Assembly: GCA_903833215.1 (NCBI GenBank)
Contig: CAILEM010000149.1
Location: 1-34,516, forward strand
Source: an uncultured Armatimonadota bacterium
GTDB lineage: Bacteria; Armatimonadota; Fimbriimonadia; Fimbriimonadales; Fimbriimonadaceae
Reading direction: 5' to 3'
Length of the DNA: 34,516 nt
Shown: one piece after another, positions 8,558 to 17,192 of the stretch
Layout: every line of letters begins with the position of its first letter
Numbering within the stretch: the stretch's first letter is position 1
The notes under the pieces: generated by a model
Database searches by the model: none
What the model was told of the DNA's origin: nothing
What the model saw: the letters and a program-made list of their open reading frames with translations, nothing else
Translations under genes and position numbers: made by a program

Positions 8558-8610
8558 TGTTAAGAGTTCGTTAACAGTTTCGCGGGTCAAATCCCGTGAT
8601 TGTTAACAGT
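8558..8610. repeat. Paired GTTAACAGT repeats flanking a small hairpin
   Basis: GTTAACAGT occurs at 8570-8578 and 8602-8610, 32 bases apart. Between them CGCGGG (8581-8586) pairs with CCCGTG around a 6-base loop, with one G-T pair. A TGTTAA also lies at 8558-8563. TTAACA recurs further on at 8762-8767 and 8793-8798, 31 bases apart. The set sits in the 324-base gap before the prepilin gene and looks like binding sites for a regulator of that gene. Confidence 0.4.
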
Positions 8611-8637
8611 CTTTCGAGGAGTTACAGGCTCCACCGT

Positions 8638-8659
8638 GTGTCACGTATTCACGTGACAC
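8638..8659. promoter_or_regulatory. 8-bp inverted repeat upstream of the prepilin gene
   Basis: GTGTCACG (8638-8645) and CGTGACAC (8652-8659) are perfect inverted copies around a 6-base spacer. It could be an operator or an RNA hairpin in the leader. It is too far from the lipoprotein stop, and has no T run, to be a good terminator. Confidence 0.4.
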
Positions 8660-8858
8660 TGCCCAGGATTTAGCGCATTTTGAACCTAATCTGAAGGTTA
8701 GCAGGGTGGACCCGACACGAAGATTCACCCGACAAAACTAATCGAGTTTAGGAACAACTCCTTAACACGGAAGCTGGTCGTTTAATCCGTCCTTAACAAT
8801 TCACAGATAGCTTATGTTTGTTTGACTCATTCCGGTTTTGACTGGGGTTCCCATAAAC

Positions 8859-9770
8859 ATGAAAAAAGCTTTTACTCTCATTGAGCTGTTGGTAGTTATC
8901 GCCATCATCGCAATTCTCGCTGCCATCCTTTTCCCTGTATTTGCTCAGGCAAAAGAAGCTGCTAAGAAGACCACGTGTCTTTCCAACACCAAGCAAATCG
9001 CCATGGGTCTGTACATGTACGCTGGCGATGCGGACGATACACTCTGCAACACTAGCTGGGAGCAACAGGCTTCCGGCGGCTATCCTGGAACATACAACCC
9101 AGCCAACCCGGCAGGCAATTACCAGGTGCACTGGTCCTTCCTCATTCAGCCATACATCAAGAACTGGAACATGTTCGTTTGCCCATCGGATCCAGCTCCG
9201 ACGCCAACAGACGTGCAGTGCACCAATGGCGTTTCCGACGTCGGTGTGTTACAGGGCGGAGTGATGACCTGCGACTGGGCTGCTCAGAAAAACAGCTATA
9301 TCGCGGTTTACAATGCGCTACCTGCCCATGACTGGGGAACCGTTTCGATGGGTCAGTATGCATCGCCAGCCAACCAGATCATGGTTACTGAGCACCGAAA
9401 TGACCTCGTTGCTGCTGACGGTCACAAGGGAGCCAGCGGCTTCTATCCTTCACAGCCATGTCCAGGCTGGGCACTTGTGCCATATCCTGCAAGCGGCAAC
9501 GCATACAGCTACTTCCCAGCTGCAGAAGCTCAGAAGCAGTACGCGCTCGCACTTCCAAACTTCGTTGCCAACAAGGCAATCTTCAAGAAGTACGATATCG
9601 TTCGCGTCGCATGGGATCGACACTCCGGCGGCCAGGGTGCGAACTACGCATTCGGCGACGGACACGCAAAGTACGAGAACCTCGGTCAGACGCTTAATCC
9701 AAATGCCTACCAGTACGGCGACAGATGGATTCCAAACTCTGCTCCTTGGAACAATTCGCCCTGCAACTAA
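8859..9770 (+). CDS. Type IV prepilin / pseudopilin with H-Xn-DG C-terminus
   Basis: The 303-residue protein begins [20 protein letters not shown], a textbook class III signal: prepilin peptidase would cut before the Phe after the short basic leader, and the hydrophobic helix would form the pilus core. The C-terminal region WDRHSGG...[10 protein letters not shown] matches the H-X9-DG domain of the large pseudopilin family common in Planctomycetes and Armatimonadota, although here 11 residues rather than 9 separate His from Asp-Gly. Seven cysteines are present. I chose ATG 8859 over an upstream TTG (8838) because the signal begins there. The gene is monocistronic with a strong terminator. It is probably a structural subunit for the pilus or secretion machine encoded further on. 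Confidence 0.92.
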   Translation: MKKAFTLIELLVVIAIIAILAAILFPVFAQAKEAAKKTTCLSNTKQIAMGLYMYAGDADDTLCNTSWEQQASGGYPGTYNPANPAGNYQVHWSFLIQPYIKNWNMFVCPSDPAPTPTDVQCTNGVSDVGVLQGGVMTCDWAAQKNSYIAVYNALPAHDWGTVSMGQYASPANQIMVTEHRNDLVAADGHKGASGFYPSQPCPGWALVPYPASGNAYSYFPAAEAQKQYALALPNFVANKAIFKKYDIVRVAWDRHSGGQGANYAFGDGHAKYENLGQTLNPNAYQYGDRWIPNSAPWNNSPCN

Positions 9771-9787
9771 ACAGGGAATAACCCATG

Positions 9788-9828
9788 GGACCCCCAGTTC
9801 TTGTTGAGCTGGGGGTCCTATCTCTTTA
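9788..9828 (+). terminator. Strong terminator after the prepilin gene
   Basis: GGACCCCCAG (9788-9797) pairs perfectly with CTGGGGGTCC (9809-9818) around an 11-base loop, and the T-rich stretch TATCTCTTTATC follows. It lies 17 bases after the prepilin stop and just before the metallophosphoesterase start. Confidence 0.85.
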
Positions 9829-9837
9829 TCACATACT

Positions 9838-10902
9838 ATGATTTCAATTCTCGTCTGCGCATATCTTACGCAATCAGCCTTCCCTTCAATCAATACAAAG
9901 CGCTTGCCAACTTCCAAACCAGACTTCTGGTTCGTTGGACTGGGTGACAACCGACCTGCCGGGGCGGGGCTGCCACCGACAAAGACCTTCAAGGATCTCA
10001 TTGCCGAAATCGGCATTATTGGACCTGACTTCGTGCTATCTTCCGGGGACCTACTCTACGGAAACGAAGAGACGATTGAGCAGTACAAGCAGGAGATCGC
10101 ATGGATCAAGCCGGTCATCCAATCCCTTCCTTGTCCGTTCTATAACGCAGCTGGAAACCACGAACTCAACAATCGTGCCGATTTCCTCAAGGAATATACA
10201 AAGGCTTTCGGTTCCCTCTACGGTTCCTTTGACTTCGGCGGTTATCGCTTCCTGGCAGTTTGCACCGAGCTCCCCGCCGAGAAGCCATCGGTCTTTGGCG
10301 ATCAACTTACCTGGCTGAAACAGACCCTCAGCAAGAAAGCCCCCACCGTGGTCTATCAACACCATCCCGTATTCGTCCGGCCAAGCAATTCCGAAAAGGA
10401 AACAGCTCACGTCGATCAAACGGAGATGATCCATCAACTTTACGTGGATGGCGGTGTGAAGCTTGTCGTAGAAGGGCATGACCACGTCTACAATGCGCAG
10501 GTTCACGATGGCATCGATTACCGGATTGCGGGTGGCGCAGGGGCACCTCTGGACGGCCCGGCAGAAGATGGTGGCTACTACCATTTCGTCCTCGTACACG
10601 CTCACGACGGAAAGCTAGACTCCACGGTCATTCCTTTGGGAACACTGGAGATCCTCCCGATGGGTGATGGTGCGGTGACGGTTTGCGATTACGCGGACGT
10701 TGACCTGCCGATCAACAACCTCATCGTCAACAGCAAGTTTGCTCCCAAGGGCCTTACTGCCTCCTATACGAACAAGAAGAAGAAGACAGTCAAAGTGAAT
10801 GCTAAGATTGTAAAAACTTGGAAGGCAGGAAGTGGATATGCCACTCAAATCTCACTGGTTGCGACGCGAGCCCGGGCGACAATGATCCGCCTTATCAAGT
10901 AA
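9838..10902 (+). CDS. Exported calcineurin-like metallophosphoesterase
   Basis: The 354-residue protein has the ordered metal-site motifs of the family: GDNR (36-39), GD (70-71), GNHE (106-109), HHP (175-177) and GHDHVYN (213-219). Arg replaces the usual His in the first motif, as in several purple-acid-phosphatase-like members. A short hydrophobic N-terminus (about residues 1-15) suggests export. It should hydrolyse phosphate mono- or diesters with a two-metal centre outside the cytoplasm; the substrate is unknown. Residues after about 255 form a separate Lys-rich tail. ATG 9838 comes 20 bases after the terminator stem of the prepilin gene, so its promoter would overlap that terminator or it depends on read-through. 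No good ribosome site is visible. Confidence 0.85.
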   Translation: MISILVCAYLTQSAFPSINTKRLPTSKPDFWFVGLGDNRPAGAGLPPTKTFKDLIAEIGIIGPDFVLSSGDLLYGNEETIEQYKQEIAWIKPVIQSLPCPFYNAAGNHELNNRADFLKEYTKAFGSLYGSFDFGGYRFLAVCTELPAEKPSVFGDQLTWLKQTLSKKAPTVVYQHHPVFVRPSNSEKETAHVDQTEMIHQLYVDGGVKLVVEGHDHVYNAQVHDGIDYRIAGGAGAPLDGPAEDGGYYHFVLVHAHDGKLDSTVIPLGTLEILPMGDGAVTVCDYADVDLPINNLIVNSKFAPKGLTASYTNKKKKTVKVNAKIVKTWKAGSGYATQISLVATRARATMIRLIK

Positions 10903-10912
10903 GGGCGGATCA
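10883..10912. terminator. Hairpin covering both convergent stop codons
   Basis: TGATCCGCC (10883-10891) pairs perfectly with GGCGGATCA (10904-10912). Both stop codons of the convergent genes, TAA at 10900-10902 (+) and TGA at 10910-10912 (-), lie within the hairpin. Only seven bases separate the two coding regions. It can act in both directions, though the T runs that follow are weak. Confidence 0.5.
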
Positions 10913-12013
10913 CTTTGCCTTAGGTGGGGGAGCGTTAAAGATCTTCGCGAACTCGGGCCGAGAGATGACTTCTTTGATATCATAACTGGAGGCTTTGGCC
11001 ACCGGTTTGCCATCAATGAACAGAATATAAGTCGGTGTCTGCTTAACCCCTAAGCTGGCACCGATTTTCATTTCTCTGGTTACTTCCTCTTTCGCTGCAC
11101 TCTCTGTCCTTAGATGTTTAGAGTGGAATGAACTAAAGATCTTGTCCAGGTCATCCCGAGTGGGCTTCGTATCCATCGCGTAGACCTTTCCAACGAAGCC
11201 CCAAAAGTCATCTGCATTCAGTTGTTCACTGAGTTCCGCCGCGTACCTTGACTGCTCATGGCCTTCAAAGCCCACAAGGGGAAAATGGTGGAACATTAAT
11301 CGCACCTTTCCTTTTTGATGCACGAGGAATATAAGAAGGCGCTGATGCATCTGGCGGCAAGCCGGGCACATCAGATCAGAGAACTCAGCAATCGTTACCG
11401 GGGCATTCTCCTGACCTACAATTCGTGACGACGCCAACAACTCTGAGTAGGAGACTTTACCCAGGTCAATCGAGGATAAATCAGGCGGCTTCGGACGATT
11501 GATCGCGCCGTACACCCCAATTCCCACCACGATTAGGGAGGGAATCACGGCCCAAAGGATGGCGGATTTTGGCGGGGCCGTATCCTTGATTCCTTTTGAT
11601 CCACTGGGCATTGCGACGTAGGCAAGCGTCGACAATATCATCATCGATAACGAACCAAGACACCAAAGGCATGTTGCGTGAATCTTGGTGATGGCGTGAT
11701 AGGTGAGGACCACACTGATGATCGCGCCTGCGAAGGACATGATAAAGCCGACGAGCAAACTTGGTTTGACGGCAATACCACGAATCCTAGCGACAGCCAC
11801 GATGAGCAGAAACACATACGCGGCCATTCCGATTGCGGAAACCGGAACTCCCCTGAAATAAGAACTAGGGTCTTGTGCTACCTGATCACAACCGCTACTG
11901 CCCCCGCACGGCAACGGCATGTTAGAGGAATGGGCAAACGTTATGACCGATGAAATCGCCAAACCCGTTGCCGCACATGCCAGGGTAAGGCGATTAAGAA
12001 GGCTATATCTCAT
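10910..12013 (-). CDS. VKOR-DsbA fusion: thiol oxidase for disulfide formation
   Basis: The 367-residue protein joins a vitamin K epoxide reductase membrane domain (about residues 1-170, four to five hydrophobic segments) to a DsbA-like thioredoxin domain (about 190-360). In the membrane part, CGGSSGC gives the loop pair Cys36/Cys42 and CLWC gives the quinone-side pair Cys115/Cys118. The outside domain has CPAC (Cys216/Cys219) and the cis-Pro loop TPT (326-328). Such fusions oxidise cysteines of exported proteins and pass the electrons to quinone. I prefer ATG 12013 (AAGG five bases upstream) over a TTG at 12052. It lies 52 bases after the PilP-like gene on the same strand with no terminator between, so it is probably the last gene of the pilus operon. 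Confidence 0.92.
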   Translation of the reverse strand: MRYSLLNRLTLACAATGLAISSVITFAHSSNMPLPCGGSSGCDQVAQDPSSYFRGVPVSAIGMAAYVFLLIVAVARIRGIAVKPSLLVGFIMSFAGAIISVVLTYHAITKIHATCLWCLGSLSMMILSTLAYVAMPSGSKGIKDTAPPKSAILWAVIPSLIVVGIGVYGAINRPKPPDLSSIDLGKVSYSELLASSRIVGQENAPVTIAEFSDLMCPACRQMHQRLLIFLVHQKGKVRLMFHHFPLVGFEGHEQSRYAAELSEQLNADDFWGFVGKVYAMDTKPTRDDLDKIFSSFHSKHLRTESAAKEEVTREMKIGASLGVKQTPTYILFIDGKPVAKASSYDIKEVISRPEFAKIFNAPPPKAK

Positions 12014-12065
12014 GGAAACCTTGGTTGTTCCGAAGTACGATGGCTGGGCCAATGAATCGGTCTAG

Positions 12066-12737
12066 CTAGAGAGGATTGGGAGAGGGCGGTCTCGCTCCGA
12101 CCCGTAGAATGCGCAACGCACCACCGGATTCGATCACGACTTGCGTCTCGGACACTGACTTTAGGCGGAGGCCTCGGCCAAATTTCGCCCCACGGTCGAC
12201 AATAAACTGTTGCGACCCAACCTTGATGACAGCCACAGGTTTATCACCGGTAATGACTCCCATGACGGACATCGGTTCATCCGGAATGATGACAGGTGGG
12301 GGTAACTTGCCGTCGAGTGGATTGAAGATGTCCCCTGGACCTTTTCGGGTAGTGGTCGGTGGTCGAATTGGATCCAGTGGAGTTTTCGGCTCGACCTTTG
12401 GCGTTGGCAGAGGGCCCTTGTACGCGTATATATCCCTATGGAATGGGCTGGGTATCTCACCGGGCGGAAGGACCGGTGGGTCAATCATCGGATCCGCAGG
12501 TGGGGCAGCAGGAGCACCACCGGGAATCGCGATAGCAACCGTCGACCCACCGGCAGGGGCAGGAGTCGAACCAGCCGGCCCACCGCTAACCGCAACGGTT
12601 GGGGCTCCGCCGTCAACCGGAGGTGGCGTACCCGATGCTCCCAGAGTGTTTTTGATGACCATCGCGAACACGACAACAACTGCAACTCCAAGGCCAATAG
12701 CTTTCTGCTTATCTTGAGGTGTCGCTAGCGGTTTCAC
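12066..12737 (-). CDS. PilP/GspC-like pilus assembly protein
   Basis: The 223-residue protein has one membrane helix (about residues 13-30), a long Pro/Gly/Ala-rich linker (about 35-140) and a small beta domain at the C-terminus with MGVITGDKPVAVIKVGSQQFIVDRGAKF, the form of the secretin-binding HR domain of PilP and GspC. It should link the inner-membrane PilM-N-O platform to the secretin across the periplasm. The GTG start overlaps the secretin stop by four bases (GTGA at 12734-12737), so translation is coupled. The assignment rests on fold pattern and position more than on strong sequence identity. Confidence 0.7.
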   Translation of the reverse strand: MKPLATPQDKQKAIGLGVAVVVVFAMVIKNTLGASGTPPPVDGGAPTVAVSGGPAGSTPAPAGGSTVAIAIPGGAPAAPPADPMIDPPVLPPGEIPSPFHRDIYAYKGPLPTPKVEPKTPLDPIRPPTTTRKGPGDIFNPLDGKLPPPVIIPDEPMSVMGVITGDKPVAVIKVGSQQFIVDRGAKFGRGLRLKSVSETQVVIESGGALRILRVGARPPSPNPL

Positions 12738-14635
12738 TTAGCCTTCTCCGGCGGATCCTTCACAATATGCGGCGTAATGCTCACAAGAATGTCCTCTCGT
12801 GATTTAGTACGTGAACGACTCTTGAAGAGTTCGCCTATGATCGGAATTTTCGAGAGCCAAGGCACTGCGCTGATTGTCAATGTGTCTTGGTCTTGGATGA
12901 GGCCGCCGAGAACCGAAGTTTCTCCATCCTGCAGGATCATCGTGGTGTCCGCTTCCCTGGCTGCCGTCTGAGGAATGCCGTCGGCGTTGATGGAACTGAC
13001 CGTGCTGATGACAGGGTTCACGTGCACCGTAATGCTGCCATCGGGGCCGATGCGCGGACTAATCAGAAGGATGATGCCCACTGGGAACTGAGCGATGGAT
13101 TGACTCACACCACCCAACTGGGTTGTCGAGCTCAATTCAACGGCAATCGTATTACCGATAAAAATAGATCCTTGATCGTTATCAATGACCTGGATGCTCG
13201 GCTTCGCCAGCAACTTAGCCGTCTGGTTACTCACCATCGCACTCAGCGTGGCTTGGAAGTTGATCGGAGTCCGGCTCCATCTTCCTGTTGCCAAAGACTG
13301 TGTTCCACCCTGGGTCAAAGCAACCGCGCCCGCGGCGTCCTTTAGGAGGCCACCTGGCGGGATGTCATAAAAGTTGACCGGTGAGTATTTGTAGTCGATG
13401 CCTAACTTCTCGGAGTCGGTTGGCGAGGTTTCAATGACCTTGACGTCAATGACGACCTGCCTTGGCCTAACATCGATCTCGGTCAAGAGCTTGAGCGCGT
13501 TGTCTACGTCGCCCTGTCGACCTTTGAGGACGATGGACTTCGCACGATCGCCTACCTGCGGTGTATGTCCGCCTGGACCCGCCGCAGCACCGGCTCCCGC
13601 ACCAGCTCCACCACCGGCTCCCCCACCAGCCTGTCCTCCGCCGCCACCTGACGAGGAGCCACTTCCTCCTCCTGGTTGACCCGATGCCGCACCAGATGCG
13701 ATTTGGCTGCCGCTCAAAGTGATGGAGCCACGTTGAGGACTAAATTGCTCAGGCCCAACAAAGACGTCAAGCTCTGGTGCCGCCTTGCGTAGGAATGTCG
13801 CGAGGCTGGGGCCGTTCGCGTACTTCAAATTGTAAACGCTGATAACGATCTTGTTGGGTCCCGAAAGGGCCGAAGGCGTCTCAAGCTTTTCGATCGTGGC
13901 CTTTGCGTTCTTAACCATCGCTTCTGGGCCACGTAAACCAATGGCACCGAACGATTGGACCGAGCGTGCAACGCCGCTATCGCCTGTGGTCCCGGTTGGG
14001 GCGGCTAGGGGAGCGGTTTTGGAGCTATTTGTTGAAGTAACTTCAAGCATGGGATACAGGCCCTTGATCAGGGGAACGGCCTCTTCCGCATTCATTTGGT
14101 GCATAACCACCAATTCCGTTACGGCGGTCTTCTGGAAAATCTGAGCCCGGGTGATCTCCTCGATGCTGTCCGTGGCCGCACGCAGGTCCTCTGGAATTCC
14201 GGTAAAGGAAACCTTGTCTCCAATGGCTCGAACCGTCGCATACGGAAAAGCTTCTTGGATCTTTGGAGCGATCTGCTCCGCCATTCCAGGGTCCAGCGTG
14301 AAAGTCTCCGTCTTGGCATAAGGAGTGAGTGCATCCTTCATGCTTTCTTTCGTTGCCACGAGGTAAATATTCCCAACGCGACGCGCAACAAGACTGGCGG
14401 CCGAGCTAACGGCTTTGATCGCTTCATCCACCGAGTTCACGGATAGGTTAAGCGTGACCGAGACCTTGTTCTTATTGTTATAGAGAATGGACTCGCCGGT
14501 TTGCTTACTGATAGCCTGCAATACGTACGCGGCATCGGTATCTGTGAACACCATCGAAATTCTAGGGTGCCCAGATTGCTGAGCCGTCGCCACGGCTGAG
14601 ATGGCTAGGAATGCTAGGAGTGGCGTTTTCTTCAT
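12734..14635 (-). CDS. pilQ: Type IV pilus / type II secretion secretin
   Basis: The 633-residue protein has a signal peptide (1-19, ending AVATA) and a secretin/TonB short N-terminal domain (about 27-100). NolW-like N-domains follow (about 110-310). Residues about 315-357 are an extreme Gly/Ser/Ala linker. The secretin barrel domain spans about 391-630, with QVVIDVKVIETS at its start and the signature VLGGLIQDQDT and VPWLSKIPIIGELF near the end. It forms the outer-membrane ring through which the pilus passes, which implies a diderm cell. Its ATG overlaps the pilO stop by four bases (14632-14635), and its stop overlaps the PilP-like start in the same way. No PilQ AMIN domain is visible. Confidence 0.93.
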   Translation of the reverse strand: MKKTPLLAFLAISAVATAQQSGHPRISMVFTDTDAAYVLQAISKQTGESILYNNKNKVSVTLNLSVNSVDEAIKAVSSAASLVARRVGNIYLVATKESMKDALTPYAKTETFTLDPGMAEQIAPKIQEAFPYATVRAIGDKVSFTGIPEDLRAATDSIEEITRAQIFQKTAVTELVVMHQMNAEEAVPLIKGLYPMLEVTSTNSSKTAPLAAPTGTTGDSGVARSVQSFGAIGLRGPEAMVKNAKATIEKLETPSALSGPNKIVISVYNLKYANGPSLATFLRKAAPELDVFVGPEQFSPQRGSITLSGSQIASGAASGQPGGGSGSSSGGGGGQAGGGAGGGAGAGAGAAAGPGGHTPQVGDRAKSIVLKGRQGDVDNALKLLTEIDVRPRQVVIDVKVIETSPTDSEKLGIDYKYSPVNFYDIPPGGLLKDAAGAVALTQGGTQSLATGRWSRTPINFQATLSAMVSNQTAKLLAKPSIQVIDNDQGSIFIGNTIAVELSSTTQLGGVSQSIAQFPVGIILLISPRIGPDGSITVHVNPVISTVSSINADGIPQTAAREADTTMILQDGETSVLGGLIQDQDTLTISAVPWLSKIPIIGELFKSRSRTKSREDILVSITPHIVKDPPEKAK

Positions 14636-15387
14636 GGCTTAATCGTAATTCCCCGGACGGCGCCAGGCTTAATAGGCTGCGTTACCGCAGGTTTGGTTTC
14701 AGGTTTGATGGGGGTTGTGGTCGGCTTGGTTGGATCTGGCTTCGCAGGTACAACTACCAAAGAATTCTGGCCAGGGACGTTCCCAGGAGCAACCGGAGCT
14801 ACTGGGGCCGCCTTCTTGGGATCTTCAGGCTTCTTCATGCCCGGCTTTGGTGGAGCAACGTATCGTGACACCATTGCCGTCATTTGGGTTCCATAGTTTG
14901 TGGTCGACCACTGGACACCGGTAATGGTGTACAGACGGTTAGAACCCTGAATCTCCCCCAGGAACTTTCGAATATTTTGGTAAGAACCCGTCAAAGTGAG
15001 AGATGCGCTGACTTTACGAATTCCTTTGAGCAATGCCGCTGTCTGGTCATCTTTGGAAGCGGCCTGCTTGTCTTTCCCGTATTCAACCGACTGGCTGAAC
15101 CAGCTTTTGAGGGTTGCGCCATTGGCAGCGATACGAGTCCTCAAATAGTTAAGGAATTCAATTTCTTCTTCAGGCAAATCATCCTTTGTTGCGTAACGTA
15201 ACCCCGCTGGCCGTCCCTGGGAGGCATTGAAATCCTGCTGGGCCCGTTCAACATCGCGCTGGGCCTGGTTGTGGGCGATGCTTGCAGCCTCAAACTGTTG
15301 CCGTTCGCTGTACAGGGTAAATCCAGCAATGAGCATACAGAGTATGGGAATGCCCCAGCCTAGCAGTCTTATTCCATCAGCTTTCAT
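14632..15387 (-). CDS. pilO: PilO-like pilus assembly protein
   Basis: The 251-residue protein has one N-terminal membrane helix (about 8-25) and a coiled-coil stretch (about 30-60). An alpha/beta PilO-type domain follows to about residue 170, with SASLTLTGSYQNIRKFLGEIQ and a following LYTITGVQW strand as in PilO/GspM proteins. The tail (about 175-251) is unusually Pro/Lys-rich. It should pair with the PilN half of the fusion upstream in the inner-membrane alignment complex. Its ATG overlaps the stop of the fusion gene by four bases (15384-15387). Confidence 0.85.
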   Translation of the reverse strand: MKADGIRLLGWGIPILCMLIAGFTLYSERQQFEAASIAHNQAQRDVERAQQDFNASQGRPAGLRYATKDDLPEEEIEFLNYLRTRIAANGATLKSWFSQSVEYGKDKQAASKDDQTAALLKGIRKVSASLTLTGSYQNIRKFLGEIQGSNRLYTITGVQWSTTNYGTQMTAMVSRYVAPPKPGMKKPEDPKKAAPVAPVAPGNVPGQNSLVVVPAKPDPTKPTTTPIKPETKPAVTQPIKPGAVRGITIKP

Positions 15388-17087
15388 TTCTTTTTGTCCT
15401 CAGGAAGCCGAATGCGGCCAACAGACACGGCGGTGCCATTGATTTCAAAACCATAACCGATACCTTGTTCGGGGACCAATTCACCGAACCTTACAATCCT
15501 GATATTGGTCAAGACAGGGCATCTCTGCAGGGTTTCGTAGAAATCAATCAGCAGCGTCTCATTCACTGACTGCCCTTGGATGACCACCCGGTAGTCGGGT
15601 GCAATCTGAATATTATCGAGACCACTTCCAGGCTTAACGCTGTTCGAGATGAAATCCATAATCTCGATAACAGGAGCACCTTCACTTCGAAGAGCTTTGT
15701 ATTGATCTTCCTGACGTTGCCGCTCTTGGACGACGAGATTCGTTTTGCTTTTCAGCTCATTCGCCCTCGCAACCGTCTCATTCGTCTCAACTTGAAGCGA
15801 GACAATCTGCTTGTTGTAAAGAAAATAGCCGGTCACACCCAGCGCGATCGCGAGGAGCGAGGCAAAGATGGACCCTCGGAAGTTTCTCTGCGTTTCCGCT
15901 TGTTGGACGCCAGCCCTTTGTTTGCTGTACAGGTCAATCCGGGGAACGCGCCCCATGATCTGCTGCCCATGCAGCGCCAGACCAAAAGCGGCGGCGTACA
16001 TGGGGCCAAGTGCATTGCTTGAATCCGCTAACTCGGGCGTCTCCTGAACGTGGAGAGTTGGGCGAAGGGGCTCTATGGACACTCCGAGAGACAGAGTCAG
16101 TTCTTTCGCAACAACATCAATTCGGGCATCGTCAATCGCCAGATAGAGATTCTCTTCAATCGTAACTTCAGGAAACTCACGCTGATAGTAGTTCAACGTG
16201 CGCTGGACTTCAAGGGATAGGCTCTCGACAGCCAACCTATTGAGACCACTGGGTCCGCTTGCGGTATTCGGGTTGGACCTCGTGTTGCCATAGGCATCAA
16301 CACCCATCGCTGTGGGACCAGGAGAACCCGGAGAGTCGGTGGTCGTGCTGTACTCCAGGGTCAGAAGCCGGGAACCAATATCGATTCGGCGGTAGCCGAC
16401 GATCAATCCTTTGTGAACGAACGCCACGTCGGTATTTGCCGGCGAGATCATCAAGGCAAACAGAGTCGCCCCTGGACCGCCCGCCATCATGATCGAGCGG
16501 AACATCGCATATTGCGTCGGCTCAATCGATTCGATCGCAAGGTTGGATTGCTCAACCGTGTCCTGCAAAGAGTAAAGGACGTCTTCTTCAACAGCGACAA
16601 CCGTAACAACCGCGGGATTCTGGTCTCCAGCCTCAGGGTCTAGCCATGTTTCCCGCTTATCGGAGCCACTCTGGGTGTTCCGCGATTCGCTGGAGGAGCG
16701 AGTGTGTGGAATCAGGCGGAGATAGCTATAGGCACCACCCGGTGAGTGGACGAGACCATAGTGGTTCACTTCACCCGCGATAATCATCGGGAGCTCGTGA
16801 TCCGGCACCGGTGGAACCGACATGGTTCGCAGCGTCGTTCCATCGCCAAGCACGCCAACAACGGTTCTGCCTGCATTCCCAATTTCCATTGAGTTCAGGA
16901 GGAGCCTTAATGCAACCGCGACGGGACCTGGGTGAAGCACTCGCCCGTTTTGAACCGCGCCCTCAGGCATCGGGGCGCGACCAAATTTGCCGAGCGTCAG
17001 CCTATTCGCGCGGCTGCTCATTTGCACCACACGAATCTCTTGCTCGTGCAAGTCTATTCCCAAAATTGAAGTGTCTTTACGAACCAT
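15384..17087 (-). CDS. pilM: PilM-PilN fusion protein of the pilus alignment complex
   Basis: The 567-residue protein combines two parts that are normally separate genes. Residues 1-375 are an actin-like PilM: LGIDLHEQEIRVVQM at the start and MYAAAFGLAL at the end of the ATPase-like fold. RIDLYSKQR (383-391) matches the PilN N-terminal motif that usually binds PilM. It is followed by one membrane helix (about 405-425), a coiled coil and a PilN beta domain to the end. PilM is cytoplasmic and PilN crosses the membrane, so the fusion keeps the known topology and locks their 1:1 ratio. Pro/Ser/Gly-rich inserts occur at about 130-157 and 250-282. The gene begins 105 bases after the PilW-like prepilin; no strong ribosome site is seen before ATG 17087. 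Confidence 0.9.
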   Translation of the reverse strand: MVRKDTSILGIDLHEQEIRVVQMSSRANRLTLGKFGRAPMPEGAVQNGRVLHPGPVAVALRLLLNSMEIGNAGRTVVGVLGDGTTLRTMSVPPVPDHELPMIIAGEVNHYGLVHSPGGAYSYLRLIPHTRSSSESRNTQSGSDKRETWLDPEAGDQNPAVVTVVAVEEDVLYSLQDTVEQSNLAIESIEPTQYAMFRSIMMAGGPGATLFALMISPANTDVAFVHKGLIVGYRRIDIGSRLLTLEYSTTTDSPGSPGPTAMGVDAYGNTRSNPNTASGPSGLNRLAVESLSLEVQRTLNYYQREFPEVTIEENLYLAIDDARIDVVAKELTLSLGVSIEPLRPTLHVQETPELADSSNALGPMYAAAFGLALHGQQIMGRVPRIDLYSKQRAGVQQAETQRNFRGSIFASLLAIALGVTGYFLYNKQIVSLQVETNETVARANELKSKTNLVVQERQRQEDQYKALRSEGAPVIEIMDFISNSVKPGSGLDNIQIAPDYRVVIQGQSVNETLLIDFYETLQRCPVLTNIRIVRFGELVPEQGIGYGFEINGTAVSVGRIRLPEDKKK

Positions 17088-17192
17088 GACGTACGGGGAG
17101 GCGACGGCTATTCATCAATACGCCGCACCTAGACCAATGAGAGGACGAACGGGCGGGCGTAGATGGTGCCAAAAATTGCACGCGATTCGCAG

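Noticed and set aside
8578-8600. A tRNA T-arm-like sequence (GGGTCAAATCCC)
   Set aside because: The loop is one base short of a T-loop and no acceptor, D or anticodon arm precedes it; it is better explained as a small hairpin between repeats.
12076-12717. A 213-codon open frame on the + strand
   Set aside because: It is opposite the Pro-rich PilP-like gene; the frame stays open because of the biased composition.
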